Source of the DNA: Aurantibacter aestuarii
GTDB lineage: Bacteria > Bacteroidota > Bacteroidia > Flavobacteriales > Flavobacteriaceae
Assembly: GCF_003008425.1 (NCBI RefSeq)
Contig: NZ_PXOQ01000006.1
Coordinates: 178,518-242,517 of the forward strand
Direction: 5' to 3'
DNA: 64,000 nucleotides
Shown here: positions 56,511-64,000 of the stretch, in pieces
Numbering within the stretch: the first letter of the stretch is position 1
Layout of the letters: every line of letters begins with the position of its first letter
The notes under the pieces: generated by a model
The model's input: the letters and a program-made list of their open reading frames with translations, nothing else
Database searches by the model: none
Told to the model about the DNA's origin: nothing
Program-made: the position numbers and the translations under genes

Positions 56511-57992
56511 TTAAATACTAAATGTGGTACCGTCTTTACCGTCATTTAACTTTATCCCTAATTGTAAAAGTTGATCTCTAATTTGATCCGACAAAGCGAA
56601 ATTTTTATTAGCACGTGCTTCTTGTCTTAATTTAATAAGTAATTCTATGGTGCCCGATAGTTTGTTAGTACCTTTTTCTTGAGATTCAGATTCGTTTTGT
56701 AAGCCTAAAATATCAAATACAAATGCGTGTATACTTTGGGTAAAAGTTTCAAGGTCTGTTGTTGTTAAAGTTGCTTTGTTATCAATTAAAGCATTGATGT
56801 GTTTAACGGCTTCAAACAAATGTGAAATTAAAATAGGCGTATTAAAATCGTCATTTAAAGCATCATAACATTTTTGCTGCCATTCTAAAACATTAAATGT
56901 TGAAGTGCTTACGGCTTGAACTTCTTTAACATGCTTAATGGCTTCCATTAAACGATGATAGCCTTTTTCGCTAGCTAATAACCCTGCATCTGTTAGGTCT
57001 AAAACGCTGCGATAAGACGATTGCATCATGAAAAAACGAATAACGCTTGGGCTAAAACCTTTAGTCATAAAGTCGTTTTCTCCAGAAATTAATTCGGCAG
57101 GATTAATAATATTACCTGTGCTTTTAGACATTCTGGCACCGTTAAGTTCCAGCATATTAGCATGCATCCAGTAATTTACAGGGGTTTGACCTTTAGCCGC
57201 TTGATTTTGTGCAATTTCACACTCGTGATGAGGGAATTTTAAATCCATTCCGCCACCATGAATATCAAACTGGTCGCCCAAATATTTTGTGCTCATAGCA
57301 GTGCACTCCAAATGCCAACCAGGAAAACCATCGCTCCATGGACTAGGCCAACGCATAATATGGGTTGGCTCGGCTTTTTTCCAAAGAGCAAAATCCTGTG
57401 GGTTGCGTTTGTCGCTTTGTCCATCTAATTCTCGGGTATTATGAATTAAATCTTCAAGCTTACGTTTGCTTAAAATACCGTAGTTATTTGTTTGATTGTA
57501 TTTATGAACATCAAAATAAACAGACCCATTAATTTCATAAGCAAAACCATTGTCTATAATAGTTTTAATCAATTCAATTTGTTCTATGATATGGCCAGTT
57601 GCGGTAGGCTCTATGCTTGGCGTTAAGAAATTAAACTGGTTTAAAGTGTTGTGGAAATCAACCGTATAACGTTGTACAATTTCCATAGGTTCAATTTCTT
57701 CTAAACGCGCTTTTTTGGTAATTTTATCTTCACCAACATCGGCATCATTTTCTAAATGCCCAGCATCGGTTATATTTCGTACATATCGTACTTTAAAACC
57801 TAAATGCTTTAAATAGCGAAAAATCATGTCAAAAGACATAAAGGTTCTTACGTTTCCTAAATGCACATTGCTATATACTGTAGGTCCACAAACATACATC
57901 CCAACATAACCTTCATGAATAGGTGTAAAAAGCTCTTTCTCTCCAGAAAGAGAATTGTAAATTTTTATGCTGTGTTGTTTGTAAAAAGACAT
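56511..57992 (-). CDS. cysS: Cysteinyl-tRNA synthetase
   Basis: CysS charges tRNA-Cys; 493 residues, a normal length for this class I synthetase. [19 protein letters not shown] contains the zinc-ligand cysteine and the HIGH-type motif (HLGN), [14 protein letters not shown] and [17 protein letters not shown] carry further zinc and active-site residues, and ARMSKSTGN is the KMSKS loop. The C-terminal DALR-type domain follows. It lies 34 bases after folE and 18 bases before yidD, forming a folE-cysS-yidD run. Confidence 0.97.
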   Translation of the reverse strand: MSFYKQHSIKIYNSLSGEKELFTPIHEGYVGMYVCGPTVYSNVHLGNVRTFMSFDMIFRYLKHLGFKVRYVRNITDAGHLENDADVGEDKITKKARLEEIEPMEIVQRYTVDFHNTLNQFNFLTPSIEPTATGHIIEQIELIKTIIDNGFAYEINGSVYFDVHKYNQTNNYGILSKRKLEDLIHNTRELDGQSDKRNPQDFALWKKAEPTHIMRWPSPWSDGFPGWHLECTAMSTKYLGDQFDIHGGGMDLKFPHHECEIAQNQAAKGQTPVNYWMHANMLELNGARMSKSTGNIINPAELISGENDFMTKGFSPSVIRFFMMQSSYRSVLDLTDAGLLASEKGYHRLMEAIKHVKEVQAVSTSTFNVLEWQQKCYDALNDDFNTPILISHLFEAVKHINALIDNKATLTTTDLETFTQSIHAFVFDILGLQNESESQEKGTNKLSGTIELLIKLRQEARANKNFALSDQIRDQLLQLGIKLNDGKDGTTFSI

Positions 57993-58026
57993 GATATTTA
58001 AAAAGCTGTTTTATTAATGTGAAAAA

Positions 58027-58704
58027 TTAAAACGTTGTATCAAGTTTAATGTAGTCTAAAAATTCGCGTTTGGTTTCTTTATCTTTAAACTTCCCACCAA
58101 ATTCTGAAGTTACTGTACTACTTTCTATATCTCTAATACCTCTAGAGTTAACACAAAGGTGTTTGGCATCTATAACGCAAGCCACATCTTCTGTGCCTAA
58201 AACCTTCTGAAGCTCCTTTACAATCTGAATATTTAATCGTTCCTGAACTTGTGGTCGTTTAGCATAAAAATCGACTATACGATTCATTTTAGATAATCCA
58301 ACTACTGTACCATTAGAAATATAAGCTACGTGCGCGCGACCAACTATAGGTAACAAGTGATGTTCACAGGTAGAATAAACCGTAATGTTTTTTTCAACTA
58401 GCATTTCACCATACTTGTATTTGTTTTCAAAAACAGATGCACTTGGTTTTTTCTTAGGGTTTAAACCGCCAAATATTTCATTAACAAACATTTTGGCAAC
58501 ACGGTTAGGGGTGCCTTTTAGGCTGTCATCAGTAAGATCAAGTCCTAAAGTGTTTAAAATATTGGTAACGTCCTTTTTAATAGATTCTATTTTTTCTGAA
58601 TCTGAAATCTCAAAAGCATCAGCTCTTAAAGGTGTGTCTGAAGCTGAACCGACATGGCTATCTCCATAATCGTCGTTATCTAAAGAAATCGAATGATTAT
58701 TCAT
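58027..58704 (-). CDS. folE: GTP cyclohydrolase I
   Basis: FolE converts GTP to 7,8-dihydroneopterin triphosphate, the first step of folate synthesis and, through QueD-QueE, of 7-deazaguanines; 225 residues. The zinc ligands are in YSTCEHHLLPIVGRAHV and KHLCVNSRGIRD, and KMNRIVDFYAKRPQVQERL is a family signature. About 45 residues at the N-terminus are polar and variable. It starts the minus-strand folE-cysS-yidD run, with a perfect -7 box upstream. Confidence 0.97.
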   Translation of the reverse strand: MNNHSISLDNDDYGDSHVGSASDTPLRADAFEISDSEKIESIKKDVTNILNTLGLDLTDDSLKGTPNRVAKMFVNEIFGGLNPKKKPSASVFENKYKYGEMLVEKNITVYSTCEHHLLPIVGRAHVAYISNGTVVGLSKMNRIVDFYAKRPQVQERLNIQIVKELQKVLGTEDVACVIDAKHLCVNSRGIRDIESSTVTSEFGGKFKDKETKREFLDYIKLDTTF

Positions 58705-58723
58705 GTTTAAATTTTATAAGTGG

Positions 58724-58731
58724 CAAAGATA
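58724..58731 (-). promoter_or_regulatory. Promoter -7 box for folE (minus strand)
   Basis: On the minus strand the sequence is TATCTTTG, a full match to TAnnTTTG, 20 bases from the ATG. No convincing -33 element is present. Confidence 0.5.
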
Positions 58732-58858
58732 AACAAATGGACTTTTAATATCGTAAAAATTCACTTTTTTGTAATTATATCATGCCCTTTAACAGTAACA
58801 TTATCATATTTTTATTAAGTTTACCAATTACATTACTACATTTATAATATATCAGGTT

Positions 58859-59323
58859 ATGAGAAAGTTAATATTAATAAGTTGTGCTTTAGTGGCATTT
58901 TGTTTTTCGAACTCTGTTCTTAGTCAAACGAAAAACAAAAAACAAGAATTGAATAAATTGGAGGTATTGAAAGCTCCGTTATCAGAAAAAGAGAAATCTC
59001 TTATTGTTGAAGCTTATTCTTTAGAGTATTTAAATCTTGTCCAGAAAAATAAAAGCTTAGAAATTCGTTTTAAAGATATTTTACGTAATAGGGTTCGATT
59101 AACAGAGGTTGTTTATAAAGAAAAGCTTGATCTTTACCCTCTTTTATCTTCAATAGGATTTTATACAGAGTTTAATAAAAATCTAGACAAGGATAAAGCT
59201 TTCAATAAGGAAAACTTTAACGTTTTGAAATATAATTTTAATTTTGATTCGGACATAAACTATGCAGTTAGAATAGATAATACTAATTTTATTTTAAGAG
59301 TAGATTCTCAATTTAAAAAATAA
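58859..59323 (+). CDS. Small exported protein of unknown function
   Basis: A 154-residue protein without a recognised family. The signal peptide MRKLILISCALVAFCFSNSV ends before LSQ. The mature part is charged and mixed helix/strand (APLSEKEKSLIVEAYSLEYL, KDILRNRVRLTEVV) and ends VRIDNTNFILRVDSQFKK. The giant surface-protein gene starts 2 bases after its stop, so the two are almost certainly one transcript. A TACATTTA box (58837-58844) is a near-match promoter just upstream. Confidence 0.75.
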   Translation: MRKLILISCALVAFCFSNSVLSQTKNKKQELNKLEVLKAPLSEKEKSLIVEAYSLEYLNLVQKNKSLEIRFKDILRNRVRLTEVVYKEKLDLYPLLSSIGFYTEFNKNLDKDKAFNKENFNVLKYNFNFDSDINYAVRIDNTNFILRVDSQFKK

Positions 59324-59325
59324 TT

Positions 59326-62300
59326 ATGAAAAAAATTACTTTAATAATATTTCTGTTTAGTTTGTTTACATTCGGACAGAATGTAGTAATGCAAAATGGT
59401 ACATTTAATCAATGTGCTGGTACATTTACTGATTCAGGAGGGCCTTCTGGTACTTACGGTAACAATGAAAACTTTACAATAACCTTTTGTCCTACTACTC
59501 CAGGAGATAATGTCCAGTTAGATTTTACTGCTTTTTCTACACAAAATAATGCTGATATTTTAACCATATATAATGGTCCAGACACAACTTTTGATTTGAT
59601 TGGAAATTATTCTGGTGGACCTGCTAATTCACCTGGAAGTATTTCTGCAATGTTAGAATTGGCACCAGGAGGAATGCAAAACCCCGATGGTTGTTTAACA
59701 ATTGTTTTCATCTCAAATGCAACAGGTGTAACTACAGGGTGGTCGGCAAATATTAGTTGTTACACACCTTGTCAATTAATAACAGCTGAGGTGGCTTCTA
59801 CAAATCCCACCATGGCTAGTCCAACGACTGTAGAATCTGCTCTTGGTGATCCTATAACATTTAATGGTGCGGGAACATTTTCAACAAGTGGTGCAGGTGC
59901 TACTTATTTATGGAATTTTGGTAATGGTGATACAGCAACAGGTCAGTCTGTGACATATACCTATCCTGCAATTGGTATTTATAATGTGACATTAACGATT
60001 ACTGATACAAGTGGTTGCTCTAGTACTAACAATATTAATCTTCAGGCTATTATAGGTTCAACTACTGTTGGAAACCCAAATGTAGATGCTGGAAATGATG
60101 TTGCTATTTGTGCTGGCGAATGTACAACTTTAGACGCAGATTTCTTAGAAATTGGTGATACAAGCACATATACAATTGAGGCAATTCCTTTTGTGCCACC
60201 ATTTCCTTTTAGTGGTCTCGCAAATTCTATAAACACAAATGTTGATGATAGATGGTCTGGAGTTGAAAACTTACCGTTTGACTTCTGCTTCTTTTTAAAC
60301 ACAGAAACACAATTTCAGGTTGGTTCCAATGGGGTAATTAGATTTGATGTTGATCCAGGTGATACTTCTAATGGATATGCTTTAGGAGCTGGAGATAATC
60401 TTCCTAATAATACAAATCCAACATTGGGAGAAGCAAACGTCTTTACTCCTGTTCATGATATTAACCCTGCTGTAAATTCCACTAATGAAATAAGATGGGA
60501 TATTATAGGAACTGCACCTAATAGAGTCTTAGCGGTGTCATTTTTCGAAGTGCCACTGTTTTCTTGTACTTCATTAGAGGCTACTCATATGGCTGTTATG
60601 TATGAAACTACTAATGTGATTGATATTTATGTTAGAGATAAACCAACTTGTACTACATTTAATGGAGGTAGAGCGGCTATTGGAATCCAAAATGACCCAG
60701 GTACAACTGCATTCGTGCCACCTGGAAGGAATGTTTCAGACTCACCATGGACAACAACTGATGAAGCTTGGCGTTTCACACCAGCAGGTCCAGATGTTTA
60801 TACCTTTGAATGGCTAGATGATACTGGTGCTGTAATATCTACAAACCCTAATTTTAGTGTTTGTCCTACTGTTACTTCTACTTACACTGCACGTGTTACA
60901 TATAATAATTGTAATGGAGATGTAGTTGTTGTAACCGATGATGTTACAGTTAATGTTGGGGGAGCAAATGCAAACGATTTGACCATACAACAGTGTTCTC
61001 CAAATATAGATTTAGATGCACAGATTCCTAATATTTTAGATGCTGGAACTGATGCTTCTACAGTTGATGTAAGTTTTTATAACAGTTCTGCGGATGCTAA
61101 TGTACCACAAAACCCAATAACAAATACAACAAACTATACAGCTACAGATGGTGAGATTATTTATGTTTTAGTTCAGCAAGCAAGTTCAGGTTGTTCCGAT
61201 ATAAGTGAATTAACTATTCTATTGATGCCACCATCTATTGGTATGACTAATGATTTAGAAATGTGCGATGTCTTGCCAAATGATGGTCTTGCTTTATTTG
61301 ACTTAACTATACAAGATGCAGATGTTTTAGATGGTCTTGCAGCAGCCAATTATAACATTACTTATTACGCTAGTTTATCTGATGCAAACGCTGGAACTCC
61401 AGATTTGACTTCACCTTACCAAAATATAGGATCTCCACAACCTATTTTTGTTAGAATTGAAGATGTTTCAGATGGCTCTTGTTTTTCAGTTTCCTCTACA
61501 CCAGCATTTAATTTGATTGTTAATCCTTCTGATGATGGTAGCTTTACCGTCTCACCAACTTGTGATGGAGGAACTGTAACTATAACTGGAACAAATGGGG
61601 GAACATTTGCCTTTAATCCACCGCCAACTGATACAGCTGTGATTGATCCCATAACAGGTACTGTATCTAATGGCTCTATAAATACTAGTTATACTATAGA
61701 GTATACTACAAGTGGTATATGTCCGAATACTCAACAAGTTACATTTACAACATCAGACGTTAGTGACACAGCATTCACCTTAGCACCAACCTGTGACGGT
61801 GCAACAGCAACGGTAACAGGAGATTCAGGCGGTACATTTACATTTAACCCAGATCCAATGGATGGTGCGGTTATAGATGCCGCAACGGGAACCATTACCA
61901 ATGGTCAATCTGGCATGACTTATTTTGTAGATTATACAATTGGCTTACCTTGTCCTTCAAACACCACACAGTCTGTAACGGTATTCCCGTTAGAAGATGC
62001 TAGTTTTACTGCCACACCAACTTGTGATGGTGCTACGGTAACGGTAACAGGCGATGCAGGCGGTGTTTTTGCTTTTAATCCAGACCCAATGGACGGATCG
62101 GTAATAGATCCAGTAACCGGAACGATAACAAGCGGAACACCATCAGCCACATATACAATTGAATATACCACTTCAGGACCATGTCCAGAAAGTACGACAC
62201 AAAATGTAACGGTATTAGATTCAGAAGATTCAACATTTACCACCACAGCAACTTGCGATGGAGCGACAGCAGTAATCACAGGTGATGCAGGCGGTGTATT

Positions 62301-64000
62301 TGCATTTAATCCAGTACCAACAGATGGCGCAGTAATAGATACAGCTACGGGAACAGTAACAGGAGCCACACAAGGAACCACTTATACTATAGAATATATG
62401 ACTTCTGGACCATGTCCAAGTACAAGTACCGAAAGTTTCACGGTTTTAAGTTCAAACGATACGACATTTACCTTAGCACCAACCTGCGACGGAGCGACAG
62501 CGACGGTAACAGGTGATGCAGGTGGAACTTTTACCTTTAACCCAGTTCCAACGGACGGAGCAGTCATAGATGCAACTACAGGAACTATTACCAATGGAAC
62601 ACAAGGCAGTACTTATACGGTAGAGTATAGCTTTACATTACCATGCCCAGTGAGCAGCACTCAGTCTGTAACGGTATTCCCGTTAGAAGATGCCAGCTTC
62701 ACTACCACACCAACTTGTGATGGCGCTACGGTAACGGTAACAGGCGATGCAGGCGGTGTATTTGCTTTTAATCCAGACCCAATGGACGGATCGGTAATAG
62801 ATCCAGTCACAGGAACGGTAACAGGTGGACCACCATCAGCTACTTACACGATAGAATATACAACTACAGGACCATGTCCAGTTCAGAATACAGAAAATGT
62901 AACAGTATTTGCAGAAGAAACATCAGCATTTACAGTAACAGCAACTTGCGATGGAGGAACAGCAACAGTAACAGGCGATGCGGGAGGAAGCTTTGCTTTT
63001 AACCCAGCACCAACGGATGGAGCAGTAATAGATGTAGCAACGGGAACCGTTACTATGGGAACACCAGGAGCAGTATATACAATAGAATACACTACAGGCG
63101 GCCCATGTCCAGACGTATCAACGGTAAATTTAGCTGTATTAAACCAAGATAATTCAAGCTTTACTTTATCACCAACTTGTGATGGGGCTACAGCAACCAT
63201 AACAGGACAAGCTGGAGGTACTTTTGCATTTAATCCAGTGCCAACCGATGGAGCGATGATTAACACGACAACAGGAACCATAACTAATGCGCCTTTTGAT
63301 GCCACTTATACGGTAGAGTATACCACAAATGGACCATGTCCAACTACCACAACTCAGAGTGTTACAGTATTCTCTCAACCAACCATAGTTCCACCAACAC
63401 CATTGGAGGTCTGTGATGATAATGTGCCAGATGGCTTTACAGCAATTGACTTAACCTTAAAGAATAATGAGGTAACAGGAAATAATCCTGCGTATACGGT
63501 AAGCTACCACTTACTACAAACTCAGGCAGAGAATGATACAGACGCCTTACCAAACACCTACACCAACATTTCTAATCCACAAATTATATATGTTCGAGTA
63601 GAAGATAGTAGTACGGGATGTGCAGATACGGCACCATTAGAATTACGCGTGGTTCAGGCACCAGCAGCTAATACGCCAATGCCATTAGAATACTGTGATC
63701 CAGATGCAGATGGCTTTGGAACATTCGATTTAGACTCAACCATTCCAGAAATCACAGGAAATGCAGCAGGTTTAACGGTAACATTCCATGAAACACAAAC
63801 CAATGCAGAAAATGGGGTTGTTGAGCTGTCAAGTCCTTACGATAATATCATGATTAATACCCAAACGATTTATGTAAGAATAGAGAGTGCAACGGTAGCA
63901 ACAGACTGTGCAAGTTTTGTACAACTCCAACTAATTGTTTACCCAACGCCACAGATATTAGACACGCCAACGACTATAGAGATTTGTGATAATGCAACCG
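59326..64000 (+). CDS. Giant cell-surface protein (CUB, PKD, repeat arrays), 3' end outside window
   Basis: The frame is open without a stop from ATG 59326 to the window end (1,558 codons). The signal peptide is KKITLIIFLFSLFTFGQ. A CUB-like domain spans residues 20-145 (FNQCAGTFTDSGGPSGTYGN, WSANISC). A PKD domain follows at about 166-236 (YLWNFGNGDTATGQ, YPAIGIYNVTLTITD), then an unrecognised region of about 250 residues (PFDFCFFLNTETQFQVGSNG). After two C-D-type modules (Cys codons at 60994 and 61264) come eight 77-residue repeats (740-1355) and further 94- to 97-residue modules with EVCDDN, EYCDPD and EICDN. The architecture matches flavobacterial gliding/adhesin-type proteins, usually with a T9SS type B domain at the unseen C-terminus. 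Confidence 0.9.
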   Translation, partial: MKKITLIIFLFSLFTFGQNVVMQNGTFNQCAGTFTDSGGPSGTYGNNENFTITFCPTTPGDNVQLDFTAFSTQNNADILTIYNGPDTTFDLIGNYSGGPANSPGSISAMLELAPGGMQNPDGCLTIVFISNATGVTTGWSANISCYTPCQLITAEVASTNPTMASPTTVESALGDPITFNGAGTFSTSGAGATYLWNFGNGDTATGQSVTYTYPAIGIYNVTLTITDTSGCSSTNNINLQAIIGSTTVGNPNVDAGNDVAICAGECTTLDADFLEIGDTSTYTIEAIPFVPPFPFSGLANSINTNVDDRWSGVENLPFDFCFFLNTETQFQVGSNGVIRFDVDPGDTSNGYALGAGDNLPNNTNPTLGEANVFTPVHDINPAVNSTNEIRWDIIGTAPNRVLAVSFFEVPLFSCTSLEATHMAVMYETTNVIDIYVRDKPTCTTFNGGRAAIGIQNDPGTTAFVPPGRNVSDSPWTTTDEAWRFTPAGPDVYTFEWLDDTGAVISTNPNFSVCPTVTSTYTARVTYNNCNGDVVVVTDDVTVNVGGANANDLTIQQCSPNIDLDAQIPNILDAGTDASTVDVSFYNSSADANVPQNPITNTTNYTATDGEIIYVLVQQASSGCSDISELTILLMPPSIGMTNDLEMCDVLPNDGLALFDLTIQDADVLDGLAAANYNITYYASLSDANAGTPDLTSPYQNIGSPQPIFVRIEDVSDGSCFSVSSTPAFNLIVNPSDDGSFTVSPTCDGGTVTITGTNGGTFAFNPPPTDTAVIDPITGTVSNGSINTSYTIEYTTSGICPNTQQVTFTTSDVSDTAFTLAPTCDGATATVTGDSGGTFTFNPDPMDGAVIDAATGTITNGQSGMTYFVDYTIGLPCPSNTTQSVTVFPLEDASFTATPTCDGATVTVTGDAGGVFAFNPDPMDGSVIDPVTGTITSGTPSATYTIEYTTSGPCPESTTQNVTVLDSEDSTFTTTATCDGATAVITGDAGGVFAFNPVPTDGAVIDTATGTVTGATQGTTYTIEYMTSGPCPSTSTESFTVLSSNDTTFTLAPTCDGATATVTGDAGGTFTFNPVPTDGAVIDATTGTITNGTQGSTYTVEYSFTLPCPVSSTQSVTVFPLEDASFTTTPTCDGATVTVTGDAGGVFAFNPDPMDGSVIDPVTGTVTGGPPSATYTIEYTTTGPCPVQNTENVTVFAEETSAFTVTATCDGGTATVTGDAGGSFAFNPAPTDGAVIDVATGTVTMGTPGAVYTIEYTTGGPCPDVSTVNLAVLNQDNSSFTLSPTCDGATATITGQAGGTFAFNPVPTDGAMINTTTGTITNAPFDATYTVEYTTNGPCPTTTTQSVTVFSQPTIVPPTPLEVCDDNVPDGFTAIDLTLKNNEVTGNNPAYTVSYHLLQTQAENDTDALPNTYTNISNPQIIYVRVEDSSTGCADTAPLELRVVQAPAANTPMPLEYCDPDADGFGTFDLDSTIPEITGNAAGLTVTFHETQTNAENGVVELSSPYDNIMINTQTIYVRIESATVATDCASFVQLQLIVYPTPQILDTPTTIEICDNAT
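61543..63390 (+). repeat. Eight in-frame tandem repeats of exactly 231 bp
   Basis: The conserved T-C-D-G cysteine codon recurs at 61561, 61792, 62023, 62254, 62485, 62716, 62947 and 63178, always 231 bases apart, so there is no length change in the array. Each 77-residue unit has the order F-T-x-x-P-T-C-D-G, A-T-V-T-G-D-A-G-G, F-x-F-N-P, D-G-A-V-I-D, T-Y-T-I-E-Y, G-P-C-P. Units 2-3 are especially close to units 5-6 at the DNA level, indicating a 693-bp block duplication. Confidence 0.95.

Noticed and set aside
61416..63378. Several minus-strand open frames rich in V, P and S opposite the repeat array
   Set aside because: They follow the 231-bp period and are shadows of the plus-strand coding repeats; the plus frame is continuously open with a signal peptide and recognised domains.
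61543..63390. CRISPR-like array
   Set aside because: The repeats are 231 bp, degenerate and in-frame coding, with no short identical repeats or spacers.

Overview
The window is a stretch of an AT-rich Bacteroidetes chromosome, almost certainly from the family Flavobacteriaceae (marine Olleya/Lacinutrix/Winogradskyella-like genera would fit, but the genus cannot be fixed from sequence alone). The evidence is the gene order (S10-spc-alpha ribosomal cluster, then carA, eno, gltA; gyrB, mdh, secDF), the fused SecDF, TAnnTTTG-type promoter boxes, the near absence of Shine-Dalgarno sequences, and several exported proteins with carboxy-terminal type IX secretion (T9SS) sorting domains ending in K-R-x-I-K-Q-like tails.

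Layout. 1-14,771: end of fusA, rpsJ, then an unbroken plus-strand run from rplC to rplQ including secY, infA, rpmJ and rpoA. It is interrupted by an intrinsic terminator after rpsJ, a bulged hairpin just before rpsH, and a terminator plus new promoter and leader before rpsD. 14,816-24,087: mostly plus-strand metabolism (carA, eno, gltA, a DDAH/arginine-deiminase-fold hydrolase, ffh, folD, a TMEM164/YwaF-like membrane protein) with two duplicated small exported proteins on the minus strand. 24,121-28,449: minus-strand genes (small membrane protein, VOC protein, rluF, alpha/beta hydrolase, cupin, HerA-like ATPase). 28,575-32,471: queE, a convergent T9SS YCF48-like protein, and asnB. 32,591-37,129: a LytTR-type two-component system followed by a secreted delta-60/LamG protein. 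37,411-46,980: gyrB, two DUF6588-like paralogues, mdh, a DUF4412-like protein, an orphan exported protein and secDF. 47,119-53,905: a second sensor kinase/LytTR pair followed by a second secreted LamG protein. 53,981-58,704: minus-strand lipoproteins, lgt, yidD, cysS and folE. 58,859-64,000: a small exported orphan and the first 1,558 codons of a giant cell-surface protein that runs off the window.

Functionally the window is mainly core housekeeping: ribosome synthesis, the Sec/SRP export route (secY, ffh, secDF, yidD, lgt), replication (gyrB) and central metabolism (eno, gltA, mdh, carA, asnB, folD, folE, queE). The export machinery is relevant to the four T9SS cargo candidates, which must cross the inner membrane by Sec first. 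The least ordinary parts are the giant protein with eight exactly spaced 231-bp repeats, the two sensor/LytTR/LamG modules 16 kb apart, candidate autoregulatory RNA structures in the ribosomal operon, a duplicated 38-bp terminator, heptamer repeats, and an imperfect palindromic intergenic element. I saw no rRNA, tRNA, CRISPR array, insertion sequence or prophage, and no clearly novel defence or metabolic system. Every gene-free gap is shorter than 300 bases.
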